From Shinella curvata (GTDB lineage: Bacteria > Pseudomonadota > Alphaproteobacteria > Rhizobiales > Rhizobiaceae), in NCBI RefSeq assembly GCF_022899935.1, contig NZ_JALJCJ010000002.1, forward strand, positions 186,001 to 250,000: DNA of 64,000 nucleotides, given 5' to 3'. The notes below the pieces were generated by a model. The model was not told where the DNA came from, did no database searches, and saw only the letters and a list, made by a program, of their open reading frames with translations. The translations under genes were made by a program, and so were the position numbers. Below are positions 17,864 through 26,847 of the stretch, in pieces (positions within the stretch are counted from its first letter, which is position 1; the number at the start of each line of letters is the position of its first letter).

Positions 17864-18304
17864 ATGCGCCGCATTCTGCTTTCGCTCGCCACCCTCGCCG
17901 CCCTCTCGTCGCCCGCTCTGGCCACCGGCGGTTTCAACTGCGCGGTCAAGGACAAGAACGTCTCGTTCGAAGCCGAAGCGGGCTTCAGCTACAGCCTTGG
18001 CGGCATCCTGAATTTCCGCGGCACGCTGGCGCTTCCCACCGATCTTGCCCAGAAGGGGCTCGACAAGGTGATACTCGACCAGTCTTCGTTGACGCATCAC
18101 TGGCTGCACGATGGCGAGCTGCGCCTGCTTGTTCATGCCGAGTCCGGCGAGAACCAGCCGTTTGCGGCCCTCGATTTCGTCATGCTGACGACGGTGGACG
18201 AAGAGGGCATGAACTTCGAGGGGACCTACACGCTGAAGGTCGAGGGCGAAAAGTTCGACGAGGCGGTCAGGCGCACCGGCAAGATATCCTGCTCGGCCGG
18301 CTGA
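17864..18304 (+). CDS. Secreted hypothetical protein
   Basis: A 146-residue protein with a Sec signal peptide (RILLSLATLAALSSPALAT, cleavage near residue 20). It contains a beta-rich mature domain with two cysteines (FNCAVKD near the start, KISCSAG at the end) likely joined by a disulphide. CAGGAGAT precedes the start at proper spacing. It lies 75 bases after glcF, so it may be read through from that operon, but it probably has its own promoter. I do not recognise the family; periplasmic location is inferred. Confidence 0.75.
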   Translation: MRRILLSLATLAALSSPALATGGFNCAVKDKNVSFEAEAGFSYSLGGILNFRGTLALPTDLAQKGLDKVILDQSSLTHHWLHDGELRLLVHAESGENQPFAALDFVMLTTVDEEGMNFEGTYTLKVEGEKFDEAVRRTGKISCSAG

Positions 18305-18310
18305 AACGAC

Positions 18311-18333
18311 GATGCCGGCACTAGGCCGGCATC
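18311..18333. terminator. Hairpin between convergent genes
   Basis: GATGCCGGC-ACTAG-GCCGGCATC is a perfect nine-pair stem between the secreted hypothetical gene (plus) and the L,D-transpeptidase gene (minus). The flanks are only weakly T-rich on either strand, so it may act as a modest bidirectional terminator. Confidence 0.45.
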
Positions 18334-18358
18334 GAAAACATTGACTGTTGCGGCTGAT

Positions 18359-19066
18359 TCAGCCGCCGAAGCCGAAGAGATTGCCGAAGAAATCGACACC
18401 CTTGTCGTTGTAGCTGACCGCACCCTGGCGGTTGCCGGGGCCGACGACCACGACCTTGGTTCCGACATCGGCGCGCGAATAAAGATGCTCCACATCCTTG
18501 TTCATCATGCGGATGCAGCCAGACGACATGTTCTGGCCGATCGTCCAGGGCTGGTTCGTGCCATGGATGCGGAAGATCGTGTCGCGTCCGCCCTTGTAAA
18601 GGTAGAGCGCGCGGGCGCCGAGCGGGTTGTCCTCCCCGCCTTCCTGGACGACGGGCAGGATACGGCCCTTCTTGGCCTCACGACGGCGCATCTCGGCCGG
18701 CGGCGTCCAGCTCGGCCATTCCGCCTTGCGGCCGACCTTCACCACACCCGACCAGCCGAAGCCGTCACGGCCGACGCCGATGCCGTAGCGCGTCGCCTTG
18801 TTGTTGCCTTCGACATAATAGAGGAACTTGTTGTTGGTATCGACGATGACGGTGCCGGGCGCCTGGTCGGTGACGAAACGCACCTTGGTGCGCTTGTATT
18901 TCTGCGCCACCTGTTTCTTGCTCTGCTGGACGACCAGCGTGACGTCGGATGTCGTTGCAGTCTGGCTTGTCTTGAGCGCGCCGGGGAAGGCGCTTGCCGA
19001 GGTCGCCGGCATGACCGCCGTGGCGGCGATCGTCGCTGCCAGCAAGATCGGTGCATATTTCCGCAT
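18359..19066 (-). CDS. L,D-transpeptidase, YkuD family (paralogue 1)
   Basis: Periplasmic peptidoglycan cross-linking or protein-anchoring enzyme, 235 residues, with a Sec signal peptide (ILLAATIAATAVMPATSASA). The YkuD domain includes PGTVIVDTNNKFLYYV, the active-site histidine in FRIHGTNQPWTIG and the catalytic cysteine in SSGCIRM. The C-terminal tail DKGVDFFGNLFGFGG is unusual for its glycine/phenylalanine repeat. A second YkuD gene follows in tandem on the same strand, with closely matching catalytic regions. In rhizobia such enzymes make 3-3 cross-links and attach outer-membrane proteins; which job this one does is unknown. Confidence 0.94.
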   Translation of the reverse strand: MRKYAPILLAATIAATAVMPATSASAFPGALKTSQTATTSDVTLVVQQSKKQVAQKYKRTKVRFVTDQAPGTVIVDTNNKFLYYVEGNNKATRYGIGVGRDGFGWSGVVKVGRKAEWPSWTPPAEMRRREAKKGRILPVVQEGGEDNPLGARALYLYKGGRDTIFRIHGTNQPWTIGQNMSSGCIRMMNKDVEHLYSRADVGTKVVVVGPGNRQGAVSYNDKGVDFFGNLFGFGG

Positions 19067-19200
19067 GGTGAATTCCCTCTCAATCCCTGATGCCGCGAGG
19101 CTAGCCGAGTTTTGACCGATTTCAAGTCGGCTTTCCCGCAGGAAGACGAATGGGAGGGCGGTTTTCTTCGTTCTGTTGCCGAAGGGGCGGCCATGAACGC

Positions 19201-19235
19201 AAACATCTCCGGCTGCGGGACAGCCGGAGATGTTT
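19201..19235 (-). terminator. Long perfect hairpin after the second L,D-transpeptidase gene
   Basis: AAACATCTCCGGCTG pairs perfectly with CAGCCGGAGATGTTT around the loop CGGGA, a 15-pair stem 22 bases beyond the stop of the gene at 19257-19997. The last three Us of the minus-strand stem act as a short tract, so it is a plausible terminator separating the two transpeptidase genes. Confidence 0.6.
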
Positions 19236-19256
19236 CGATTTCAGCCGACGTTTGTC

Positions 19257-19997
19257 TCAGATCACGATGACTTTGGTGCCGACAGCGACGCGGTCGTAGA
19301 GATCGACGACGTCCTCGTTGCGCATGCGGATGCAGCCCGACGAGACCGCATAGCCGATGGTCCAGGGCGCGTTCGTGCCGTGGATGCGGTAGAGCGTCGA
19401 GCCGAGATACATGGCGCGCGAGCCGAGCGGGTTTTCCGGGCCGCCTTCCATGGATGCCGGCAGGTAATGGCCCTTCGCGGCCTCGCGGGCGACCATTTCC
19501 TGCGGCGGTGTCCAGGTCGGCCATTCGGCCTTGCGGGTGATCTTGTGGGCGCCTGCCCATTCGAAGCCCGGCTTGCCGACGCCCACGCCGTAGCGTCGCG
19601 CCTGGCCGTCGCCGAGCACGAGATAGAGGAAGCGGTTGTTGGTATCGATCACGATCGTGCCGGCCTTGTGCTCCGTCTCGTAGGACACGGTCTGCGGCAG
19701 GTACATCGGGTCGAACTTCGACTTGATGGCGTTGCGCGCCTGGCCGCCGGCCGAGACCTGCTCGACGCGGGCGGCGTTTTCGCGGCGGATGACGCGGCGC
19801 TGCTGCACCTGCTGGCGCTGGATGACGCGGCGCGTGCTGACGGCCGGCTGCACGCCTTCGCCGGTCAGCTGCATCACCCAGGGGGCGGTGAGGTCGGGGC
19901 TGATGATGATGGGTGGCTTGCTTATATACCGGTCATTGGCATGGGCCACTGTCGTCGTGGCAAGAAGGGTGGTCGCCAAAAACATTCGTATCAACAT
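19257..19997 (-). CDS. L,D-transpeptidase, YkuD family (paralogue 2)
   Basis: A 246-residue paralogue of the neighbouring YkuD protein with signal peptide (MFLATTLLATTTVAHA). A basic, glutamine/arginine-rich linker (RRVIQRQQVQQRRVIRRE, residues about 56-73) precedes the catalytic domain. The catalytic domain has AGTIVIDTNNRFLYLV, YRIHGTNAPWTIG and SSGCIRMRN, with His and Cys in place. The linker could bind the anionic cell wall or lipopolysaccharide. The hairpin at 19201-19235 suggests separate transcription from paralogue 1. Confidence 0.94.
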   Translation of the reverse strand: MLIRMFLATTLLATTTVAHANDRYISKPPIIISPDLTAPWVMQLTGEGVQPAVSTRRVIQRQQVQQRRVIRRENAARVEQVSAGGQARNAIKSKFDPMYLPQTVSYETEHKAGTIVIDTNNRFLYLVLGDGQARRYGVGVGKPGFEWAGAHKITRKAEWPTWTPPQEMVAREAAKGHYLPASMEGGPENPLGSRAMYLGSTLYRIHGTNAPWTIGYAVSSGCIRMRNEDVVDLYDRVAVGTKVIVI

Positions 19998-20213
19998 CGG
20001 ACGTACTCGCTACTGATCGTCGCCGGTCTGCGCCGCTAGAAAACATTGCGGCGCCGGTTCGGGCAAATGCTTGCACCCTCCGATGAAGCGAATGGTAAAC
20101 GACCGTTCATGAAACATGCATCGATCCGATAAAGCTTTGAGTAGGGTTATTGCCGGCTTTCCAAATGTGGTTGACGAGTGGTAAAGCGGAACAAAAGGAA
20201 AACGGAGGCGATG

Positions 20214-20843
20214 ATGACGGTACGGGGACTGCTGGACGGCGACGATGGGCGCACGCGTTGCGCATGGCACGGCAATCTGGACGACTATCGCCGCTACCAT
20301 GACGAGGAATGGGGACATCCCGTTACCAGCGATATCAGGCTCTTCGAGAAAATCTGCCTCGAAGGCTTCCAGTCCGGCTTGTCTTGGCTGACGATCCTGC
20401 GCAAGCGCGAGTCGTTTCGCTCAGCCTTCGCCGGCTTCGATTTTGACAAGGTCGCCGCTTTCGACGACGCGGACATCGCCCGCTGCCTTGCCGATACCGG
20501 CATCGTACGGCACCGCGGCAAGATCGTCTCGACCATCAACAATGCCCGCCGCGCACAGGCGTTGCGTGAGGAATTCGGCACGCTCGCCCGCTATTTCTGG
20601 AGCTTCGAGCCGACGCCGCAGGAACGGCCCGAACGCGTGGAGTGGGACGTCATCGTCGCCAATCCCACGACGCCCACCTCCGTACGCCTGTCCAAAGACC
20701 TGAAGAAACGCGGCTGGACCTTCGTCGGCCCCACCACCGTCTACGCTTTCATGCAGGCGATGGGTCTCGTCAACGACCATGTCGAGGGTTGTTTCTGCCG
20801 TCCGGAAGTCGAAGCGAAGAGAAATAGCCTTTCGCGTCCCTAA
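20214..20843 (+). CDS. tag: DNA-3-methyladenine glycosylase I
   Basis: Base-excision repair enzyme removing 3-methyladenine from alkylated DNA. It shows the Tag signature RCAWHGNLDDYRRYHDEEWG, the substrate pocket region FQSGLSWLTILRKR and the C-terminal VNDHVEGCFC. The Cys and His residues at both ends form the structural zinc site known in Escherichia coli Tag. The start is chosen at 20214 because GGAGG lies five bases upstream; ATG at 20211 is also possible. The 209-residue length is slightly above the usual ~190. Monocistronic. Confidence 0.95.
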   Translation: MTVRGLLDGDDGRTRCAWHGNLDDYRRYHDEEWGHPVTSDIRLFEKICLEGFQSGLSWLTILRKRESFRSAFAGFDFDKVAAFDDADIARCLADTGIVRHRGKIVSTINNARRAQALREEFGTLARYFWSFEPTPQERPERVEWDVIVANPTTPTSVRLSKDLKKRGWTFVGPTTVYAFMQAMGLVNDHVEGCFCRPEVEAKRNSLSRP

Positions 20844-20872
20844 TTCTAGGGATGCCGACACAAATATATCTT

Positions 20873-20890
20873 TGATTCTACAACGAATCA
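20873..20890. promoter_or_regulatory. Inverted repeat upstream of a small gene
   Basis: TGATTC-TACAAC-GAATCA is a perfect inverted repeat with a six-base spacer, in an AT-rich stretch about 115 bases before the small gene at 21003. It resembles an operator for a dimeric repressor or part of the promoter. No cognate regulator is identifiable. Confidence 0.3.
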
Positions 20891-21002
20891 TGTAGCTTGA
20901 TCTCAAGCGGCATTATCATACATCGAAAGTTCTGGGGGCGACCTGCGCGTGCGTAGTCGTGATGAGCCGCTTTGTGCTGAATGATTTGGCATGAGGGGAC
21001 AC

Positions 21003-21224
21003 ATGGCGCCAAAAGCATCCGCATTCGACGATTCTCGTCTTGAAAACTGGGCCTGCGACAAGGCTCAGGAAATCATGCTTCGGGAAGGCTTTCGCCTCAT
21101 CCGGACCGCCCGCAGCGGCAGCAACACCGAACTTCGCGAAACAAGTCTTCTGATGGCCCGCGTCATCGCGGCTTCGCTTGTCGAGGCCTCGGCGGCCCAA
21201 AGAGCACTTCCGCCCGGCGAATAG
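21003..21224 (+). CDS. Small hypothetical protein
   Basis: A 73-residue protein, mostly alpha-helical by composition (AQEIMLREGFRLIRTAR; TSLLMARVIAASLVEAS), without signal peptide or cysteine pairs (one Cys). GAGGGGAC before the ATG at 21003 supports this start over the one 12 bases earlier. It ends 32 bases before a strong terminator, which supports it being a real transcribed gene. Family not recognised. Confidence 0.7.
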   Translation: MAPKASAFDDSRLENWACDKAQEIMLREGFRLIRTARSGSNTELRETSLLMARVIAASLVEASAAQRALPPGE

Positions 21225-21256
21225 GCTGCCGCGCAGCGTCTGAACGATCCTGCTGA

Positions 21257-21291
21257 AAGGCCCGCCGGTTTCCCGGCGGGCCTTCCTTTTT
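21257..21291 (+). terminator. Rho-independent terminator
   Basis: AAGGCCCGCCGG-TTTC-CCGGCGGGCCTT is a perfect 12-pair stem followed by CCTTTTT. It ends the small gene at 21003-21224 and may also limit transcription from the convergent DUF305 gene. Confidence 0.88.
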
Positions 21292-21312
21292 AGACTTGGC
21301 TTTCGTCAAGCG

Positions 21313-21693
21313 TTACTTGGCGTTCTTTGCCAGCCATTCCTTCATCATCGCAATCTCGCCCTCCTGGGCGGTGATGACGTCCTGCGCCAGCTTGCGGATC
21401 TCGGCATCCTTGCCGTGCTCCAGTTCCACCTTCGCCATGTCGATCGCCCCCTGATGGTGGGCGATCATGCCGCGCACGAAGTCGACGTCGGCATTGCCGG
21501 TAAAGTCGATGGCCATGGCTGCATGCATCTTCGCGTTGGCATCGATGAAAGCCTGCGTGGAGGGGCTGCTGCTTTCGGCCGGCGCGTCCATCGTCATGCC
21601 CTGATGGGCGGAATGATCGGCCTCCTGGGCGATTGCAGGCAGGGTAAAGGCGAGCGAAAGGGCTGCGCCAAGAAACAGGGTCTTTGCGTTCAT
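21313..21693 (-). CDS. DUF305 (CopM-type) secreted protein
   Basis: A 126-residue protein with a Sec signal peptide (LFLGAALSLAFTLPAIAQ) and a DUF305 four-helix, ferritin-like domain. The motif VRGMIAHHQGAIDMAK and the phrases ADHSAHQGM and HAAMAIDF are rich in His and Met, fitting metal binding. Related cyanobacterial CopM binds copper outside the cell. A small His/Met/Cys-containing secreted protein lies just upstream on the same strand, so the two may form a periplasmic metal-handling pair; the metal is an inference. Confidence 0.9.
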   Translation of the reverse strand: MNAKTLFLGAALSLAFTLPAIAQEADHSAHQGMTMDAPAESSSPSTQAFIDANAKMHAAMAIDFTGNADVDFVRGMIAHHQGAIDMAKVELEHGKDAEIRKLAQDVITAQEGEIAMMKEWLAKNAK

Positions 21694-21740
21694 TGTCTTT
21701 TCCAGTTCTGAACAGAGTGAGGGGAAATGTCTCGGTCTGT

Positions 21741-22088
21741 TCAGGCCCGGGGAGGGGGATTAAGCGGCCGCAGCGCAAGGCCGGCAAGGGCCGGCGGTAG
21801 GGCAGGCGTGTGTTCCGACAGCACAAGCAGGCGCCCGGCGGGTTCGATCCGTTCGGCCTCTATCGCAAAACAGGCGGAACAGGCGACGGGGTGAGCCATC
21901 GGCTTGGTCTTGCCATGATCACCACCGCCGTCCTTGCCGTTCATGTCATGCATGGCATGCACGCCGGCAGGCTGGCCGACACTGAGCGTCGCCGCCATCG
22001 CCGGCAGCCAGCCGGAGAAGAGCGCGCCCAGAATGGCGAATAGGAACAGAACCTGCCTCATGAAACGAGAGATAGGTGCGCGCCCCAT
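21741..22088 (-). CDS. Small secreted or membrane His/Met/Cys-containing protein
   Basis: Up to 115 residues with an N-terminal hydrophobic segment (VLFLFAILGALFSGWLPAMA). A metal-ligand-rich stretch follows: HAMHDMNGKDGGGDHGKTKP, then HPVACSACFAIEAE with a CSAC pair, and a hydrophobic, proline-rich C-terminus. The start may be at 22088 or 22061; neither has a clear ribosome-binding site. The layout recalls DUF2946-type small copper-linked proteins, but I cannot confirm the family. It is 47 bases upstream of the DUF305 gene and probably co-transcribed. Confidence 0.65.
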   Translation of the reverse strand: MGRAPISRFMRQVLFLFAILGALFSGWLPAMAATLSVGQPAGVHAMHDMNGKDGGGDHGKTKPMAHPVACSACFAIEAERIEPAGRLLVLSEHTPALPPALAGLALRPLNPPPRA

Positions 22089-22101
22089 AAAAGGGAAGGG
22101 G

Positions 22102-22611
22102 TCAGTTCAACGCTTCCGGCCTTGAGCCCATGCGCACACAGAGCCGCGCCACCGCGAAAGTGCCGCGGATCATGCCGCTCGTGCCATCGACCGTATCGGA
22201 CTGGCCGAAACAGAAGACCGGGCGATAGAGGCCAGGCCCTGGACGCAGCGTCGTGGAAAAGGTGAAGACGCTGGGCGACGTTGCCGCGTCCTCGAGCGCT
22301 TGCAGCACCTTGGAAAGGTCTGCGGAATCGTACAGGCGAATGAGGTCCATGATACCGCAGGGGCTGCTGCCAATTCCGTGCAGGCTTGCTGTTTCCGGTC
22401 CTAGCCGCACGACGCCGGTTGCAAGTTCCGCACTCCATTCTTCACACACGAAGGCGCTCTCCAGCTCGCTTGGATTGATGCCGATGATCTCGGCTACGGA
22501 GGCGAGCTGGGCGGAATGGGTCGTCGCTTTTAGTGCCATGCGGTCTGGTCCAGAGAGGGACAACCGATGCTCCAGGCAGTCGGCTGGCGAGGCGCGGGAA
22601 TAGGCCGTCAT
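22102..22611 (-). CDS. PAS-like protein of unnamed family (paralogue A)
   Basis: A 169-residue protein I cannot assign to a named family. The start at 22611 has AGAGGTGA five bases upstream; longer in-frame starts lack one. Residues ~50-160 align by eye with the protein at 32530-32976: W..-L-.-G...LG, HG....CG..-LIR-Y, D...VL...E.AA.S, FSTT, PVFC.G.S, G.I.G.F...R. The pattern (aromatic/glycine start, LIRLYDSADLSKVLQALEDA, then paired strands ending in FGQS and GTFAVAR) looks like a PAS fold of the PAS_3 type. There is no output domain, so it may bind a ligand or partner. It is divergent from an HTH regulator gene. Confidence 0.7.
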   Translation of the reverse strand: MTAYSRASPADCLEHRLSLSGPDRMALKATTHSAQLASVAEIIGINPSELESAFVCEEWSAELATGVVRLGPETASLHGIGSSPCGIMDLIRLYDSADLSKVLQALEDAATSPSVFTFSTTLRPGPGLYRPVFCFGQSDTVDGTSGMIRGTFAVARLCVRMGSRPEALN

Positions 22612-22782
22612 GGCCGTCACCTCTGGAAACATCGTAATTGCACGTTTGGCGACTTGCGAAACGGCAGTCACAGACGTTTACCTGGAGTTAACGGTAGCCG
22701 ACATCATCGGCGGCAGGAAGCGGAGTCTCTGGTAGTTTGCTCCACTTTTTGGCGTATTATTGATGATCGTCACGTCGAAGGG

Positions 22783-23424
22783 TTGAATTTGCGCGATTTC
22801 GTCCTCAGCACGGGCCATGATCTCATCGATCAATTGCGCGCCTATCGCCTGAAGGTCGGTCTGGCGCAGGCCGATATCGCGTGGAAACTCGGCTTCTCGA
22901 CGGCGACGGTCTCCCGTTGGGAGCGCGGCACGGCCGCGCCCGATCTGCGCGCGACGGGGGCCATCGTCGATTTCCTGCGCCGCGCCGATGCGCAGACCGA
23001 ACGGCGCCTGCTTGCCTCCATCCTGGCCTCAGGCGAAAGCCGCAATCTCTGGGAGGGGCGCGACATCCGCTATCTCGGCGGCTCGCAGCAGGAATATCGC
23101 GAAAGCCCGGAAATGCGCGCCGTCGTCGGCACCAGCATCCGCCGTTTCCTCACGGGTCACTACCGCGCCTGCATCGAGGATCAGGCGCTGGTCGCAAGCC
23201 TCTATGCCCGGGAGGTGGCGAGCATCGAGATCTATGGCGGCCCCGCTTTGTCCGTGACCTCCATTCCCGAGGGCTATGTGCAGATGAAGCGGCTGTCCTT
23301 CCAGTCGGAAATGCGCGGCGTCATCCGCGGCGACACCCATTCGATCCTCATTCCCGAGACGCAGGCGCAAACCGCCTCCGCCGTGATCGTGCACAGTTGG
23401 GATACGCTGTCGCGCCGACCGTAA
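22783..23424 (+). CDS. XRE-type helix-turn-helix regulator with unknown C-terminal domain
   Basis: Cytosolic DNA-binding protein of about 213 residues if it starts at TTG 22783 (GAAGG upstream). Residues ~16-50 form the HTH (LRAYRLKVGLAQADIAWKLG, then STATVSRWERG). The C-terminal ~120 residues (RAVVGTSIRRFLTGHYRACI; YVQMKRLSFQSEMRGVIRGD) may be a sensory PAS-like domain but match nothing I can name. The gene is divergent from PAS-like paralogue A (starts 171 bases apart), so the two may share control. It is followed by hisS, which has its own likely promoter. Confidence 0.82.
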   Translation: MNLRDFVLSTGHDLIDQLRAYRLKVGLAQADIAWKLGFSTATVSRWERGTAAPDLRATGAIVDFLRRADAQTERRLLASILASGESRNLWEGRDIRYLGGSQQEYRESPEMRAVVGTSIRRFLTGHYRACIEDQALVASLYAREVASIEIYGGPALSVTSIPEGYVQMKRLSFQSEMRGVIRGDTHSILIPETQAQTASAVIVHSWDTLSRRP

Positions 23425-23504
23425 GGGGGCTTTTGCGCCTTGCCGCTGCCCGTCCAATCCGCTAGGAAACCGGCAACGGAAATACAGGAATTTCGGGTAT
23501 CCCG

Positions 23505-25019
23505 ATGAGCGAAAAGCAGAAAAAACCGCAGAAGCTGAAAGCCCGCCTGCCGCGCGGCTTCGTCGACCGTGACGCGCTGGACATCCGCGCCGTCAATGAG
23601 ATGACGGTGAAGATCCGCGAGGTCTATGAACGCTACGGCTTCGATCCCGTCGAAACCCCGCTCATCGAATATACCGACGCGCTGGGAAAATTCCTGCCCG
23701 ACAGCGACCGCCCGAACGAGGGCGTCTTCTCCGTGCAGGATGACGACGACCAGTGGATGTCGCTGCGCTACGACCTGACGGCGCCGCTCGCCCGCCATGT
23801 CGCGGAAAATTTCAACGAGATCCAGCTACCCTACCGCACCTATCGCGCGGGCTATGTCTTCCGCAACGAGAAGCCCGGTCCCGGCCGCTTCCGCCAGTTC
23901 ATGCAGTTCGACGCCGATACGGTGGGCGCTGCCGGCGTGCAGGCGGATGCCGAGATGTGCATGATGTTCGCCGACACGATGGAAGCGCTCGGCATTGCCC
24001 GCGGCGACTATGTCATCCGCGTCAACAACCGCAAGGTTCTCGATGGCGTGATGGAAGCGATCGGCCTTGGGGGCGACGACAAGGCAGGCGCGCGTCTGAC
24101 CGTGCTGCGCGCCATCGACAAGCTCGACAAGTTCGGTCCCGAAGGCGTCCGGCTTCTACTCGGCGCCGGTCGCAAGGATGAATCAGGCGACTTCACCAAG
24201 GGCGCCGGCCTTGCCGACGACCAGATCGAGAAGGTCCTCTTCTTCGTCGGCATCAAGGATTATGCCGAAAGCGCTGCCGACCTCGCCAAGCTGCTGGAAG
24301 GCAGCACGCGCGGCGGCGAAGGCGTCGAGGAGCTGAACCAGATCGGCCATCTCGTCACTTCCGCCGGCTACGGCTCCGATCGGATCAAGATCGATCCTTC
24401 CGTCGTGCGCGGCCTCGAATATTACACCGGCCCGGTCTTCGAAGCCGAGCTGCAATTCGCCGTCACCAACGAGAAGGGCGAGAAGGTCGTCTTCGGTTCG
24501 GTCGGCGGCGGTGGCCGTTATGACGGCCTCGTCTCGCGCTTCATGGGCCAGCCGGTGCCGGCCACCGGCTTCTCCATCGGCGTCTCGCGCCTGATGACCG
24601 CGCTGAAGAACCTCGGCAAGCTCGGCGCCGAAGACGTCGTTGCACCCGTCCTCGTCACCGTCATGGACGGCGATATCGAGAGCATGGGCCGCTACCAGCG
24701 CTTCACGCAGGAACTGCGCGCCGCCGGCATTCGCGCCGAAATGTACCAGGGCAACTGGAAGAAGTTCGGCAACCAGCTGAAATATGCCGACCGCCGCAAC
24801 GCCCCCGTCGCCATCATCCAGGGTGGCGATGAGCGTGCCGAAGGCCTCGTGCAGATCAAGGACCTGATCGAGGGCAAGCGCCTCTCCGGCGAGATCGAGG
24901 ACAACACGACCTGGCGCGAAGCCCGCGTGGCGCAGGTTTCCGTGCCGGAAGCCGACCTCGTCGCCAAGGTGCGTGAAATCCTCGAGGCGCAGGCCGAAGA
25001 CCGGGCGCGGGCCGGCTGA
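23505..25019 (+). CDS. hisS: Histidyl-tRNA synthetase
   Basis: Class II aminoacyl-tRNA synthetase charging tRNA-His, 504 residues. It shows motif 1-2 elements ([37 protein letters not shown]), histidine-binding [13 protein letters not shown] and motif 3 [15 protein letters not shown]...GFSIGVSRL. The C-terminal anticodon-binding domain covers [17 protein letters not shown] onward. It is the first gene of an apparent hisS-hisZ-hisG operon: its stop is one base before the hisZ start. Insertions relative to short bacterial HisRS make it an alphaproteobacterial-type enzyme, the group in which tRNA-His recognition is unusual. Confidence 0.97.
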   Translation: MSEKQKKPQKLKARLPRGFVDRDALDIRAVNEMTVKIREVYERYGFDPVETPLIEYTDALGKFLPDSDRPNEGVFSVQDDDDQWMSLRYDLTAPLARHVAENFNEIQLPYRTYRAGYVFRNEKPGPGRFRQFMQFDADTVGAAGVQADAEMCMMFADTMEALGIARGDYVIRVNNRKVLDGVMEAIGLGGDDKAGARLTVLRAIDKLDKFGPEGVRLLLGAGRKDESGDFTKGAGLADDQIEKVLFFVGIKDYAESAADLAKLLEGSTRGGEGVEELNQIGHLVTSAGYGSDRIKIDPSVVRGLEYYTGPVFEAELQFAVTNEKGEKVVFGSVGGGGRYDGLVSRFMGQPVPATGFSIGVSRLMTALKNLGKLGAEDVVAPVLVTVMDGDIESMGRYQRFTQELRAAGIRAEMYQGNWKKFGNQLKYADRRNAPVAIIQGGDERAEGLVQIKDLIEGKRLSGEIEDNTTWREARVAQVSVPEADLVAKVREILEAQAEDRARAG

Positions 25020-25020
25020 C

Positions 25021-26154
25021 ATGCCTCTCGTCAACCTCCCCGCCTTCGCGCCCGACCTGATCGCCGATCTTGAAAAGCTCGGCACGGAGCGCGTCGATAC
25101 GCCGGTCATCCAGCCGGCGGAACCCTTCCTCGATATGGCGGGCGAGGACCTGCGCCGACGCATCTTCATGACGGAGAGCGAGACGGGCAAGAGCCTGTGC
25201 CTGCGCCCGGAATTCACCATTCCCGTCTGCCTGCGCCACATCGAGACCGCCACCGGCACGCCGAAGCGCTATGCCTATCTTGGCGAGGTCTTCCGCCAGC
25301 GCCGCGAAGGCTCGAACGAGTTCTATCAGGCCGGCATCGAGGACCTCGGCGAGCCCGACGTCGCCCGCGCCGATGCGCGTGCCGTGCATGATGCGCTCGC
25401 CGTGTTGAAGAACCGCCTGCCGGGCCGCAAGCTCTCCGTCGTGCTCGGTGACCAGTCGGTCTTCGAAGCGGTCGTCGCCGCCTGCGGCCTGCCGGCCGGA
25501 TGGCAGAAGCGGCTGGTCCATGCCTTCGGCAACCAGGCGCAGCTGCAGAAGCTGATGGCCGCTCTCTCCAATCCCGCGCCCTCGGGCACCTTCGGCCCGG
25601 AGGTCGAGCGCCTTGCCATTTTTGGCACGCTCGACGACGAGGCGCGTCTCATCGCCCATATCGACGAGACGATGGAAGCGACCGGCTATTCCACCAATGC
25701 CAGCCGCAGCCCGGCCGATATCGCGCGCCGCCTGCGCGAAAAGATGGAACTTGCCAACACCCGCCTCGACGGCCGCACGCTCGCGCTGCTCAAGGAATTC
25801 CTGGCGCTGGAACTGAGCCTTGCCGATGCCCCCAGGGCGCTTGCTGCCTTCGCCGACAAGGCCGGCCTGTCGCTTGGCGCGGCACTTGCCCGCTTCGAAA
25901 GCCGCGTTGCGGCGCTCAGTGAAACCGGCGTCGATCTTGCCGATATCACCTACCGCGCGGCCTTCGGCCGCCCACTCGATTATTACACCGGCCTCGTCTT
26001 CGAGATCGCGCCGGAGGGTGACGCGCTGGTGCTCGCCGGCGGCGGCCGTTTCGACCGGCTGCTGACGCTGCTCGGCGCTAAGGAACGCATCCCGGCCGTC
26101 GGCTTCTCGCTCTGGCTCGACCGCATCGCAAGCGTCAAGGGGCAAGCCGCATGA
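25021..26154 (+). CDS. hisZ: ATP phosphoribosyltransferase regulatory subunit HisZ
   Basis: HisRS-like regulatory subunit (377 residues) that lacks aminoacylation and anticodon-binding function. It completes the short-form ATP phosphoribosyltransferase HisG in the first step of histidine synthesis. Synthetase-fold remnants are [38 protein letters not shown] and the motif-3 remnant [18 protein letters not shown]. The ATG at 25021 follows the hisS stop by one base, and the stop overlaps the hisG start by four bases, so the three genes are translationally coupled. Confidence 0.95.
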   Translation: MPLVNLPAFAPDLIADLEKLGTERVDTPVIQPAEPFLDMAGEDLRRRIFMTESETGKSLCLRPEFTIPVCLRHIETATGTPKRYAYLGEVFRQRREGSNEFYQAGIEDLGEPDVARADARAVHDALAVLKNRLPGRKLSVVLGDQSVFEAVVAACGLPAGWQKRLVHAFGNQAQLQKLMAALSNPAPSGTFGPEVERLAIFGTLDDEARLIAHIDETMEATGYSTNASRSPADIARRLREKMELANTRLDGRTLALLKEFLALELSLADAPRALAAFADKAGLSLGAALARFESRVAALSETGVDLADITYRAAFGRPLDYYTGLVFEIAPEGDALVLAGGGRFDRLLTLLGAKERIPAVGFSLWLDRIASVKGQAA

Positions 26155-26846
26155 CCATCACCATCGGCCTGCCCTCCAAGGGGCGCATGAAGGAAGACAG
26201 TTCCGCCGTGCTCGCCCGCGCCGGCTTCACCGTCACAGCCGTCGGCAATGACCGTTCCTATCGCGGCCGTGTCGAAGGTCGCGACGATATCGAAATCGCC
26301 TTCCTCTCGGCCTCCGAAATCTCCCGAGAGATCGCCAACGGCACCGTCGATTTCGGCGTGACGGGGGAAGACCTCGTGCGCGAGGGGCTGGCGGAAGCGG
26401 ATGCCCGCGTCGAATTCTGCGCCCGCCTCGGCTTCGGCCATGCCGATGTCGTCGTCGCCGTGCCGGAAATCTGGCTTGATGTCGATACGATGGCCGATCT
26501 CGGCGACGTCGCCGCTGATTTCCGCGCTCGCCACGGCCGTCGTTTGACGATCGCCACCAAATACTGGCGGCTGACCCAGCAGTTCTTCTCCGGCAACCAC
26601 GGCATCCAGCTCTACCGCATCGTCGAAAGCCTCGGAGCGACCGAGGGGGCTCCGGCCTCCGGCTCGGCCGATATCATCGTCGACATCACCTCGACGGGCT
26701 CTACGCTCACCGCCAACCACCTGAAGATCCTGTCCGATGGCGTGATCCTGAAATCGGAAGCCTGCCTCGTGCGTGCCCGCAAGGCCGAGCATGCGGGTGA
26801 TCCGGTGGTCGCTGAGATCATCCAGGCCGTGCGCGGCGCGCTCTGA
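26151..26846 (+). CDS. hisG: ATP phosphoribosyltransferase, short form HisG
   Basis: Catalytic subunit that joins ATP and PRPP in the first step of histidine biosynthesis. At 231 residues it is the short form that lacks the C-terminal allosteric domain and depends on HisZ, encoded immediately upstream. Visible features are [13 protein letters not shown] at the N-terminus, [14 protein letters not shown] and the PRPP-binding loop [16 protein letters not shown]. It overlaps hisZ by four bases (ATGA). A SAM-dependent methyltransferase gene begins one base after its stop and is probably in the same transcript. Confidence 0.96.
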   Translation: MTITIGLPSKGRMKEDSSAVLARAGFTVTAVGNDRSYRGRVEGRDDIEIAFLSASEISREIANGTVDFGVTGEDLVREGLAEADARVEFCARLGFGHADVVVAVPEIWLDVDTMADLGDVAADFRARHGRRLTIATKYWRLTQQFFSGNHGIQLYRIVESLGATEGAPASGSADIIVDITSTGSTLTANHLKILSDGVILKSEACLVRARKAEHAGDPVVAEIIQAVRGAL

Positions 26847-26847
26847 G

